The notes under the pieces are model-generated. The model ran no database searches, was not told the origin of the DNA, and saw nothing but the letters and a program-made list of their open reading frames with translations. The position numbers and the translations under genes were made by a program. Positions 56,642 through 64,000 of a stretch of DNA of 64,000 bases are shown here, one piece after another. Within the stretch, counting starts at the first letter, position 1. Each line of letters opens with the position of its first letter. This DNA comes from Ruminococcus flavefaciens (GTDB taxonomy: Bacteria > Bacillota > Clostridia > Oscillospirales > Ruminococcaceae), in NCBI GenBank assembly GCA_023667045.1, contig JAMPAU010000009.1:1-64000 (forward strand), written 5' to 3'.

Positions 56642-56851
56642 CCTAAAAGGCTGATAGACTGTGCAATCAGCATAATTCCGGACGGTTGTGACGTGATAGC
56701 AGTATCAAAAGCATATGACGAGTATTCAAATTTAAATTCCTCTACTACTTCATTTTCTTCTCATTCACTTAGGAGTGTAGTTTTGGCGAAACTTGGAGAG
56801 ACTGTATTCCGTGACAAAACTATAAAAAAAGCATTATTGAAATTACTATAG
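56642..56851 (+). pseudogene. C-terminal fragment of an unknown protein
   Basis: An open frame of 69 codons without start (PKRLIDCAISIIPDGCDVIA and then AVSKAYDEY) ends at a TAG. The preceding 56463-56654 stretch in another frame (VLETLSTSDKND, LEIRKWHNIGVFAI) may be its frameshifted beginning. Protein-like composition, but no family recognised. The remaining 56852-57010 gap shows nothing. Confidence 0.35.
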
Positions 56852-57010
56852 TCGGAGGACTTTTTATTGTCCTCTTTCTTTGCTCTTGTATACAAAAGTA
56901 TGCACATATATACCTAGTTTTATTTTCCGCCTATGAGTTTCTGATACATCTTCATAAGGTTTTAACTGTAAAAATAATATATTAAATTTTGTCTTAATAT
57001 ATCGAAATTA

Positions 57011-57039
57011 TTGACAACAAAATCAAGTTATGATATGAT
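57011..57039 (+). promoter_or_regulatory. Promoter of the small dockerin gene
   Basis: TTGACA (57011-57016) and TATGAT (57034-57039) with a 17-base spacer. Confidence 0.7.
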
Positions 57040-57089
57040 ATATTTATTGTAAATCACATACAATTATATTTTTTTAAGGAGGAAATCAA

Positions 57090-57512
57090 ATGAAAAAAAC
57101 AATCAAAGGAGTTACAGCATCTTTAACAGCAATGTTGATGATGTTTGGCAGTACATATACCGCTGTAGGTTCTGTAAGTGCCACAAACAGCGAAGTACAG
57201 CCAAGAAGCTACCATGTATATGGTGACGTTAATGACGACGGCAATATTAACATAAGTGATGCAGTTAATATTGCACAGTTCATAACAGTGTATAAAAACA
57301 AGCATAATATTAGTTGTGCATTATTATTGAAAGATGCTTTAGATTACCTGCATGAAGACAACAATGATTATTATTTACCTGTTCCGCAGGCTGCCGACCT
57401 TGACGGCGACGGTTTTATTACTGAAGCAGATTACATATGCATACAGAATTACGAAGCCAAAAATTATGACAGAATCGGCAGATGTGGTCAGCTGTTCTAT
57501 ATCAACGAATAA
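57090..57512 (+). CDS. Small secreted dockerin protein
   Basis: The 140-residue protein has a signal peptide (cut after about VSAT, residue 32) and then little except a dockerin. The first calcium loop is DVNDDGNINISDAVNI; the second is DLDGDGFITEADYICI. They are separated by an insertion of about 40 residues, longer than usual. The absence of any catalytic or binding module is unusual: it may be a cohesin blocker, or its partner is the insert. AGGAGG ribosome site and own promoter and terminator. Confidence 0.8.
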   Translation: MKKTIKGVTASLTAMLMMFGSTYTAVGSVSATNSEVQPRSYHVYGDVNDDGNINISDAVNIAQFITVYKNKHNISCALLLKDALDYLHEDNNDYYLPVPQAADLDGDGFITEADYICIQNYEAKNYDRIGRCGQLFYINE

Positions 57513-57516
57513 CACC

Positions 57517-57553
57517 AAAAAACTCCTGAATTTATTTTCAGGAGTTTTTTATT
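57517..57553 (+). terminator. Terminator of the small dockerin gene
   Basis: AAAACTCCTGAA/TTCAGGAGTTTT, a perfect stem, then T-run. Confidence 0.88.
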
Positions 57554-57782
57554 ATCTTGTTAGTTTCTGATAAAATTTCATAAGTTCGGCAATGCATTCG
57601 TTCTTTGTTATGGTCTTGCTAAAGATGTAAGTATTCATCACGGCTAAGTCGTTCTGCTGATGTGCCTTACAAAGTGTTAATTATCTGATTTATTATTTAC
57701 TATATAAACATTTTTATAATAAAAAACTATTTACAATTATATAAAAATAATGTATAATATTTACAATATAGAGAGAATTATT

Positions 57783-58007
57783 ATGATAAAAAATTTTTTT
57801 GCAATAATATCAAGTTTAGCATTTATTGCAAGTACAGGAATAGTATGTCCTCTTAACACAAAAGCAATTGAGGATATAGAGCCTATGAAAGTAGTATCAA
57901 TGCGTTCTGAGTACGAGAAACATTATGATAATGGGGGTACATATACTGCCTATATTGATACAGTACCAATTCATTATTACGAAAATGGCAACGAAACAAT
58001 TCAATGA
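57783..58007 (+). CDS. Short secreted protein, first half of a possibly frameshifted gene
   Basis: The 74-residue product starts at ATG 57783 with AGAGAG upstream. It has a signal peptide (FFAIISSLAFIASTGIVCPL) and a short mature part (SEYEKHYDNGGTYTAYIDTV). It ends at a TGA that overlaps the next ATG (ATGA). Because the next frame has no ribosome site of its own, the two could be one gene with a frameshift, or a coupled pair. No family. Confidence 0.5.
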   Translation: MIKNFFAIISSLAFIASTGIVCPLNTKAIEDIEPMKVVSMRSEYEKHYDNGGTYTAYIDTVPIHYYENGNETIQ

Positions 58008-58390
58008 AAGTTACACTTTCACTGGAAACATCTATTAGTCCTATCAATGCTATTAATAAAACATCTAATAATAGTTATTCATTGTTATGGAGTTTAATCA
58101 ATACGGCTATATCAGATGATAAATCATTTATAAAAGATGAAACGGCAGATATATCAGAAAACGATACACAAGCTATTTTTTCAGACGAGGACATAAAACC
58201 TGTAATATCTTATGAAAAAGTTTATCCTGTTTCAGAAATGTCTATAAACAAACAAGAGATTGTTAAAAGAGATATAAGTATGAATCAGTTAAATTATGAG
58301 ATTAAAAATACTAATATTTATAAATCAGCACATGGTAATTGTCAGTATAATTACTGTACGGTACACTTATATTTTAAATTTAAGAGGTGA
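58004..58390 (+). CDS. Hypothetical protein, possible continuation of the 57783 gene
   Basis: The 128-residue frame overlaps the preceding stop by four bases. It is polar, with no signal peptide of its own, and its beta-rich ending (NCQYNYCTVHLYFKFKR) reads like the tail of a secreted domain. That favours a frameshifted single protein. The last bases carry the AAGAGGTGAT ribosome site of the next gene. Confidence 0.5.
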   Translation: MKVTLSLETSISPINAINKTSNNSYSLLWSLINTAISDDKSFIKDETADISENDTQAIFSDEDIKPVISYEKVYPVSEMSINKQEIVKRDISMNQLNYEIKNTNIYKSAHGNCQYNYCTVHLYFKFKR

Positions 58391-58396
58391 TTTTAT

Positions 58397-59989
58397 ATGA
58401 AAAAATTTATTGCTTTTATGCTTGCACTTTCGGCAATGCCATTTTCGGTTCTTACGGTTCACGCTGAAAATATCCCTGACTACAGCTTGTGGGACAGGTT
58501 CATAAAGTACGATTTGCGTATAACTGATTATGACGCTTTATCAGACGAAGAAAAAGACCTCTGCAAATTCATTTTTGAAACGGAACGTTCTGCCGATGAT
58601 ACTATTATCTGTGAGCGTGCGAGACGTATTCTTGCCGGTTACGATGTAGGGGAACGCATTACAGAACAGTTTGGAATAACTTTTACAGAGGAAACTTTAA
58701 ACGATGATGAAATGATGTCGGAAATATTTGAAAATTTAGAAAATTATTTCAATGTTTTTGACAGAAGCTTATCATGCAATATACAGAAATTTGATGAAGA
58801 ATCTGTTGAATTTTATCGTGATTTATATGAAGACTTAAAAGATGTAGCAACTTTAAATGTTGTTCCAGATATAAGACATATTGATATTCCTTATGATTAT
58901 AATGAGTATTGGTTTGATGATAATAAAACAGCAGGGCTTGATGTATATGATAATATCTATTATTATAATTTTAATGATATTCAGTTTATATTTAATGTTT
59001 ACGGTGACCCTTTTAATTATTTTAGAATAGAAAGAAGCACTGAACCTCTTCCGACTATGGAGTATGAGGGCTGTACATATCAGATTTGTCCGGATAATAC
59101 ACTTGCTTTTTACAGCCTTGATGATAAAACAGTTTCCTCCGTTGAAATTCCTGAAAGTATAGACAACATGGAAGTTATCGGAATAAAAATGCTTGCCTTT
59201 GAAGAATGCGATATAGAAAGCGTACATCTTCCAGAGACAATAAGCTATATCGAGTCTCTTGCGTTCTATAAGTGCGATAAACTGCATGATATTAATTTCC
59301 AAAAAAGTCTTGACAGCATGGGCGATGCAAGTTTTTCTATGTGTGGTTCTCTTAAAGATATAGTTATAGACTGTCCTAATCTTAAATTTTCAGATTCTGC
59401 TTTTTATGAGTGTTCAGCAGAAAATATATACATCAATACAAAAGCCGTACCCGAATGGTTTACAAGCTGTTTTATTGATTATAATTCGCTTACTTTAGGA
59501 AATGATGTAAAGGAAGTAGGCTGTTCGCTGCTAAATGCAGATGTTGAAATCCCCGAAAGTGTAAACATTGTGACATGGGGCAATGCAGGTGAAAGTATAA
59601 CTGTTCCGAAAAACATAGAGATTTTAGGGGCATATAATGAAGCAGTTGGAAGGTTTGGTGCTGTGTCTATTGGAGAGATTCTGCCCGAAATACCGCTCCT
59701 TGAAGATAAGAGTATTTTTGAATCATCTGACGGTATTATAAATGGTTATTATGGCACAGAGACACATTCCTATGCATTATCTAATAATCTTAAATTCACT
59801 CCTCTTGATAATTTGAATTATGGTGATATAAATAACGACGGAAAAATCAACATCGCTGACGCTGTATCATTGCAGAAATATCTGTTTGGTAATGGTTCTG
59901 TAGGTTACGAGGCAGACGTAAACAAGGACGGCTATGTTGATTCATTTGACATGGTCTGTATGCGTAAAATGCTATTAAACAACAAATAA
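58397..59989 (+). CDS. Secreted BspA-type leucine-rich-repeat protein with dockerin
   Basis: The 530-residue protein has a signal peptide (residues 1-24), an acidic 190-residue helical domain, then LRR_5/BspA-like repeats from about 215 (SVEIPESIDNMEVIGIKMLA, SVHLPETISYIESLAFYKCD, DINFQKSLDSMGDASFSMCG). The final 58 residues are a type I dockerin with loops DINNDGKINIADAVSL and DVNKDGYVDSFDMVCM. BspA repeats are used for binding host or microbial surfaces. It starts after AAGAGGTGAT and is followed by a terminator. Confidence 0.85.
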   Translation: MKKFIAFMLALSAMPFSVLTVHAENIPDYSLWDRFIKYDLRITDYDALSDEEKDLCKFIFETERSADDTIICERARRILAGYDVGERITEQFGITFTEETLNDDEMMSEIFENLENYFNVFDRSLSCNIQKFDEESVEFYRDLYEDLKDVATLNVVPDIRHIDIPYDYNEYWFDDNKTAGLDVYDNIYYYNFNDIQFIFNVYGDPFNYFRIERSTEPLPTMEYEGCTYQICPDNTLAFYSLDDKTVSSVEIPESIDNMEVIGIKMLAFEECDIESVHLPETISYIESLAFYKCDKLHDINFQKSLDSMGDASFSMCGSLKDIVIDCPNLKFSDSAFYECSAENIYINTKAVPEWFTSCFIDYNSLTLGNDVKEVGCSLLNADVEIPESVNIVTWGNAGESITVPKNIEILGAYNEAVGRFGAVSIGEILPEIPLLEDKSIFESSDGIINGYYGTETHSYALSNNLKFTPLDNLNYGDINNDGKINIADAVSLQKYLFGNGSVGYEADVNKDGYVDSFDMVCMRKMLLNNK

Positions 59990-60000
59990 TCTATTAAAAA

Positions 60001-60032
60001 GCCTGTCAGGTTCAAATCTGGCAGGCAACTTT
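60001..60032 (+). terminator. Terminator of the LRR-dockerin gene
   Basis: GCCTGTCAG/CTGGCAGGC stem with an eight-base loop and AACTTTT tail. Confidence 0.75.
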
Positions 60033-60260
60033 TATGTATACGGGAATATACATGACTTTATTTACTTCCTGTAAATTTCTTATATATCTTCATCATTTCC
60101 TATATGTAGTCAAGCAGGAATGGTTTTATCCATTCTTTTATGTTATTCAAAATTTCACCAGCCCTTTTCTAATCTTTTCGTTCCGGCAACAAAAAAGTTG
60201 CGGAACTGAAAGAAAGTAATTGCAATTTATATTTCTGAAAAAATTTCACCTACAAACCTA

Positions 60261-60289
60261 TTGACATAATCCATATATTACGTTACAAT
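60261..60289 (+). promoter_or_regulatory. Consensus promoter ahead of a 28-codon frame
   Basis: TTGACA (60261-60266) and TACAAT (60284-60289) with a 17-base spacer, followed by GGGGGGAA and an ATG at 60311. Confidence 0.65.
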
Positions 60290-60310
60290 GTTAATAAAGT
60301 TTGGGGGGAA

Positions 60311-60397
60311 ATGTATTCTTACAGCTTAAATGAAGTTAGTCGTGTAACTTTGTTTCAGTGTCTTTCTAAGGTGTACGAAGCCTTAGTTATACAGTAG
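60311..60397 (+). CDS. Very short frame (28 residues) with strong expression signals
   Basis: MYSYSLNEVSRVTLFQCLSK and eight more residues, then TAG. The frame has a promoter and a GGGGGGA ribosome site three bases away. It may be a real small protein or the 5' stub of a deleted gene; the surrounding DNA is full of remnants, which favours the latter. Confidence 0.35.
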   Translation: MYSYSLNEVSRVTLFQCLSKVYEALVIQ

Positions 60398-60447
60398 GTG
60401 CATTGCACCCATAATTATTATACTGAATATAGCTCAATTTATCAATC

Positions 60448-60898
60448 CTAATTTATCTTTACATTTTTTGTGGTTTGAAATTCTTGATTTCTGAATTGTT
60501 TGCAAAAATTTTCAAGTTGCTGTGTTCTGTCCAATATATTACCTCTCATAGCTTGTAGTACTCTTGTTTCAGCTAATTTTTCAACACATTCAATTATCAG
60601 TTTTTCTTCATTTTCTCTTAATTTTCTTGCTTTATTCAATTCTGATATTGCTTTTTGGTGCAACGGTTCTATTTCCGTTTCTTTTCTGTGAGTTTCTATT
60701 TTTAATCTCTCTACTATTTGTAAGTTGTTTTTGGCTTCTGTCATATTGATTTAGGAAGTCGATTTGTAACATTCCATGATTGGTAAGGTTTGTACGTTCA
60801 TGGTCTATGCATTCATTGCTATATGTTTTATTAACACGTGCATAGTAGTCAAACATACGACCTACAGCAGACTTGTTATATTTTTCAATGTGTGCCAT
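60448..60898 (-). pseudogene. Decayed MobV-type relaxase (Pre/Mob)
   Basis: From ATG 60898 the frame begins MAHIEKYNKSAVGRMFDYYA and then DHERTNL, the start of plasmid recombination/mobilisation (MobV) relaxases. It then loses similarity. A second frame (60448-60744) is a coiled coil like the MobV C-terminus. The catalytic middle is deleted and the frames do not match, so it is non-functional. It points to a past mobilisable plasmid or element. Confidence 0.65.
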
Positions 60899-61721
60899 TT
60901 TATCATCTCCTTATAGTAACTTATTATAGCACAATAATCTGAAGTGTAAAAGCTATTTGTTAATGGTATAGTAGAGTACATATATTTGCTTGTCTGAAAA
61001 GAAAATAATAATTATTCATTAACGAATATATTTGAATATATTTAACTGGTTATATATAAATTTATTAATCATATGATTATAACTCTTTATAAGCAAGAGA
61101 ATAAGCATTCAGTAATAGTATGCTGTTGCAAAATTACTTGTTGTGAGCAGTTTCAGATACTCTGTTGTGAATGTTTTTTCATTTTCATAACTCCTTGTAA
61201 TTTAAAATTGTAACATTAAATGATTACATAACTAATTATATTATTTTTAATTTGCCAATATATAATAAAATGAAGTTATTTACATAATATAATTTAATAT
61301 TTTTTATTAATTTGGAAACGTCCCAAAGTTAATTTTTAGACTCGAAAATTTGCCAGTAGATATATATTTTTGTTATTTATTATTTTTATAATTCAGTGTC
61401 ATATAAATAAAACTGACAGTGTTATACCAAATATATGTTTTGTATGCACCTTACGGAATGTGCAAAACCAAAAATTTCGCTCTGCTAAATTTATTGGGCA
61501 GGATTTGCAACCTTGACAGCTAAAAAACTTTTCCAAAATCCTCTTGTAAAAATATGTCTAAACTGTAAACAACTCCGCTTGTTGTAAGAATCTCCAAACC
61601 TCTTTTAATTAACATTTCAAAGGACAATTAACATTCAATAACATTGAATAAATAGAAGGGAGATAAGAATCATCACTCTCAGAGAAATATTCGTCAGATT
61701 GCACAAAGAAAAAATTAAAAA

Positions 61722-61751
61722 GGTGTACAGAACCAAAAAAGTGCTGTACAC
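61722..61751 (-). terminator. Minus-strand terminator
   Basis: GTGTACAG/CTGTACAC stem, followed on the minus strand by CCTTTTTAATTTTTTC. The gap 60899-61721 before it has no frame or repeat that I can name. Confidence 0.65.
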
Positions 61752-61922
61752 TTATATGTAAATCGAAGAATTGTATTTTTTATATGGTAGCTTAATTACC
61801 TTTACTGTCTCTCTATTTATCTTTTTGCACTTTGCTTCATATTCGTATTTTTTTAATACTTTTCCAACGATGTTAGCATCATATTTCAAGTCATTCAACT
61901 GAATAAACTGCAACACAGTCAT
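61752..61922 (-). CDS. Small frame in a decayed replication region
   Basis: The 56-residue frame (MTVLQFIQLNDLKYDANIVG, then KVLKKYEYEAKCKKINRETV) starts at ATG 61922 just after a TAA that ends a remnant reading QWLKEITVHSNK. It resembles a winged-helix or primase tail, and may be only a leftover of the TOPRIM gene upstream. A terminator follows its stop directly. Confidence 0.4.
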   Translation of the reverse strand: MTVLQFIQLNDLKYDANIVGKVLKKYEYEAKCKKINRETVKVIKLPYKKYNSSIYI

Positions 61923-61964
61923 TTATTTGAATGTACAGTTATTTCTTTCAACCATTGTTTTTTA

Positions 61965-62262
61965 TCAAGAGTAATCGCACGTTCTGAATGCTCTTTTAGG
62001 CTTGACATAAGTCTTGATGTTAGCGTCTTTACAATCGCTCCAGATGTCGTTAAAAGTGATTATAAGTACAGTCTTTGATGTATCAAAGTCGAAAATTTTT
62101 CTAATATTGCTTGTCGAGCCTAATCTGATACTTGTAAAACTGTACTCGTCAATGATGTTCATATAGTCGATTTCACCCTCAACGATGAAACAGTATTTAG
62201 AATTTAAATCAGACAGGTTAAGGATATGTGTTGTTCCACGATTCTGATTGATGTTATTGGTT
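61965..62262 (-). pseudogene. TOPRIM-type primase remnant
   Basis: The frame includes YCFIVEGEIDYMNIIDE, IRLGSTSNIRKIF and TVLIITFNDIW. The EGEID motif and a GSTSN strand fit the TOPRIM core of mobile-element primases (DUF3991-type); the expected DxD is changed to FND. No zinc finger or helicase remains, so it is a fragment. The open frame extends upstream to 62354 but those residues are not primase-like. Confidence 0.5.
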
Positions 62263-62414
62263 GTCCTTATACATAAAGTTCTTAACATAGCCACACTTCT
62301 TTTTAATGGAATGGACAAAATAAGGCTTTTGTGGTATAATAAAGAAAAACACAAGGAGCTGAAAAAATGAAAAGATAACAGTTTAGGAACAAAATGCTGT
62401 AAATGTAAGAAACG

Positions 62415-62525
62415 TACTACTATTCGGGAGTAAGCGGACGTGAAATTGATAATGTTTTAAGCATGAATAAGGCGAATGTTTATAACCAATTCGGTATTGT
62501 AAAGTTTAAATACCGACAAATATGA
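62415..62525 (+). pseudogene. Possible transposase helix-turn-helix remnant
   Basis: The frame reads YYYSGVSGREIDNVLSMNKA and then NVYNQFGI before a stop. The GREIDxxLxMNKANVYN pattern looks like a homeodomain-like transposase start. A TGGTATAATAAAG promoter-like segment and AAGGAGCTGAAAAAATG lie just upstream, but the intervening frame is broken. Low confidence. Confidence 0.3.
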
Positions 62526-62637
62526 AATGTATCAAAATTGACAAAAAAATCCGTCTATCAATTATTTAAATCTGAACGAACACAAGCTTACCATAACATA
62601 CTGATTTCAAGTGCGGAACTTTAAAGTTGTTATTCAA

Positions 62638-62669
62638 AAATCTCCACAAGCCGAAACCTGTGGAGATTT
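62638..62669 (-). terminator. Terminator of the cohesin/dockerin gene
   Basis: AAATCTCCACA/TGTGGAGATTT stem with a ten-base loop and, on the minus strand, a TTTTTGAA tail. Confidence 0.8.
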
Positions 62670-62722
62670 TGATTTGTCCCTTATCGGAATATTTTTACTC
62701 TCTTATTGTGCAGATTGAGAGT

Positions 62723-64000
62723 TTATTTGTTTTTAATCAGAAGTTTTCTCATTTCTACCATATCGAAAATATCAACTTTGCCGTCTTCATATAGGTCTGC
62801 TGACTTCCAGTTTTCAATTTTTGTATTCGGTACAGCCAACAGCCATTTTTTAAGAATAACAGCATCAGATATGGTGACTTTTCCATCTGAATTTATATCT
62901 CCTTTTCCGCCGATAACTCTTATACTGCAATTCTGCCAGTTTTCAAAAGCAGATTTCTGCATTGCCTTTCCTACACTGTCATTAAGTAGATTTGTAAACA
63001 AATCATATGTATCTTGATAAAATTCAAACCGATAAGTTTTACCTGTTTCAGCATTTTCGGGGATTTTAAATTCTGTTTCCATCATTACACCATCAGAACC
63101 ATTATTCTTCACACCACTTAATGTTAAAAAACAATAGGACGGATGAATCTCATAAATTGGTGCTAAAAGTCTTACAGCCGTTCCTTCTTTTAATTTTGAT
63201 AAATTAAGCTCTTCATCATAACTGAAATGTAATCCTACCGTGCTATATTTTAAATCAGCACCTTCAACCTCTAATGTTAATTTTACAGTTTCTCCTGGTT
63301 TAGCATCATATGAAGACTGTCCGTTAATTTTAAGACTTAACAGTGGGTGGCACGTATAAAGATATTTTTCTTCCCAGCCCTCTTTTGCTGCCAGCACTTC
63401 AATTGGTTCATTACCAGGTGCATATGTGTACAGAAGCTGAAGTACTCTTAAATCATATTCATCTATAACTCCACTGCCGTCCAAATCTGCATATATCTTT
63501 TCTAAATCTGTAAATTCATATGTACCATTGATATACATAGAAAGATTACCAGTATCAATTGCACTTATTTTTCCGTCGCCATTTATATCGCCGTATCGTT
63601 CGGAGTTGACATCAGAATAATTATCATTGGCTGTCCATTTCGCATATAGTCTAAGTTCTGAAACTTCCGGAACTGTCGAGCCTATTGAATATTTTGTATT
63701 TCCGTCATACCAGCCTTCAAATATATAGCCGTCTTTTCTCATAGAAGGCAACTGAGAGCTATTAAATACAGTACCGCATACTGCTTCATATTCGTCTATG
63801 GTATTGAGTCTGAAATTATCTATTAATGTAACTTTGCATTTATTAACCTTTACAACAATATTCAGATTAACGCTTCCTATAGTTTTTCCGTCCAATGTAA
63901 CATAAAATCTACAGCTTCCGCTTCCAGAAGACAGAGCAGTTACTTTATATTTCATTTCAATATAAGAAGACGCTTTTCCACCGTTTACATAGCTAATATC
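62723..64000 (-). CDS. Secreted InlB-repeat/dockerin/cohesin/dockerin protein (5' end outside window)
   Basis: The frame stays open to the right edge (426 codons visible). In order it has a beta-rich lead, an InlB/Flg_new repeat (GYIFEGWYDGNTKYSIGSTV to LYAKW), a first dockerin (DINGDGKISAID and DLDGSGVIDEYD), a cohesin-like domain of about 140 residues, and a terminal dockerin (DINSDGKVTISDAV; the second loop DLYEDGKVDIFD). The cohesin evidence is the opening YDAKPGETVKLTLEVEG, the GLHFSYDEELNL strand and the closing METEFKIPE and GKTYRFEF strands. Cohesin plus two dockerins would make an adaptor scaffoldin in a cellulosome- or amylosome-like complex. Confidence 0.75.
   Translation of the reverse strand, partial: DISYVNGGKASSYIEMKYKVTALSSGSGSCRFYVTLDGKTIGSVNLNIVVKVNKCKVTLIDNFRLNTIDEYEAVCGTVFNSSQLPSMRKDGYIFEGWYDGNTKYSIGSTVPEVSELRLYAKWTANDNYSDVNSERYGDINGDGKISAIDTGNLSMYINGTYEFTDLEKIYADLDGSGVIDEYDLRVLQLLYTYAPGNEPIEVLAAKEGWEEKYLYTCHPLLSLKINGQSSYDAKPGETVKLTLEVEGADLKYSTVGLHFSYDEELNLSKLKEGTAVRLLAPIYEIHPSYCFLTLSGVKNNGSDGVMMETEFKIPENAETGKTYRFEFYQDTYDLFTNLLNDSVGKAMQKSAFENWQNCSIRVIGGKGDINSDGKVTISDAVILKKWLLAVPNTKIENWKSADLYEDGKVDIFDMVEMRKLLIKNK

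Noticed and set aside
58853-59302. 149-residue minus-strand frame within the LRR-dockerin gene
   Set aside because: It is antisense to a clear secreted protein and rich in Ile/Lys runs caused by AT-rich codons; no start signal.
1-64000. Reassignment of TAG to a sense codon
   Set aside because: Several genes have premature TAG, but many intact genes (for example 9044-11719, 14053-14490 and 39252-40541) end in TAG at the right place, and the premature codons replace two different amino acids.
1-64000. CRISPR arrays, tRNA and rRNA genes
   Set aside because: No regularly spaced repeat-spacer series, cloverleaf arms with CCA-type ends or rRNA-like segments were seen on either strand.

Overview
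The window comes from a low-GC Gram-positive gut bacterium, most likely a Ruminococcus-type member of the Oscillospiraceae. The main evidence is five secreted proteins that end in or contain type I dockerins, one of which also carries a probable cohesin (62723-64000). InlB-type and BspA-type repeats, a CotH/VTC/DUF4956 surface operon, AGGAGG ribosome sites and sigma-A promoters agree with this. No rRNA, tRNA or CRISPR array was seen. Almost everything is accessory DNA.

Region 1 (1-19.3 kb) is an integrated mobile element. It holds an amidoligase (cut by the left edge), a DUF960 protein, an FtsK/HerA-like ATPase, a GC-rich structured segment that may be an RNA or an oriT/origin, a primase-helicase whose ribosome site lies in a strong hairpin, an excisionase remnant, and cargo: a possible PLD-like effector, two dockerin proteins and a DUF4869/ATPase pair. 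It ends with a tyrosine integrase, a serine resolvase broken by one amber codon, and a class II amidotransferase next to a truncated second copy of the amidoligase.

Region 2 (19.4-24.5 kb) is an internally deleted MmeI-like restriction-methylase remnant whose last codons reappear at 24.0 kb. Between the two copies sit a TetR gene and a CotH/VTC/DUF4956 operon in which the first two genes are broken. A MITE-like element follows.

Region 3 (24.5-34.3 kb) carries three small unknown genes, an XRE regulator, and a tight six-gene operon: three dynamin-like GTPases, a small protein with Ser/Asp/His/Tyr repeats, a SPASM radical SAM enzyme and a B12-binding radical SAM enzyme. I infer a membrane-remodelling GTPase system joined to peptide or protein modification. 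It is one of the two best candidates here for an undescribed system.

Region 4 (34.5-48.0 kb) starts with a dead IS3-family element and a STAND NTPase whose N-terminal domain resembles that of the 7760-8788 protein. Then come a TerY-P-type triad (vWA, PP2C, kinase), a TerY-C-like zinc protein, a transglutaminase-like protein, a membrane protein with three 100-residue repeats, and two VirD4/TraG-like ATPases, one with a degraded P-loop. This looks like a phosphorylation-controlled stress or defence island.

Region 5 (48-64 kb) is a mix: a beta-lactamase-fold hydrolase, IS and TnpW remnants, a MATE/acetyltransferase/aldo-keto reductase operon opposite an AraC regulator, a TetR gene with twin operators opposite a small membrane protein and a frameshifted esterase, three secreted-protein genes (one possibly frameshifted), decayed mobilisation and primase remnants, and the cohesin/dockerin protein. 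Many genes carry a single stop or frameshift (resolvase, CotH, VTC, acetyltransferase, esterase), so either gene decay or residual sequence error is common here.
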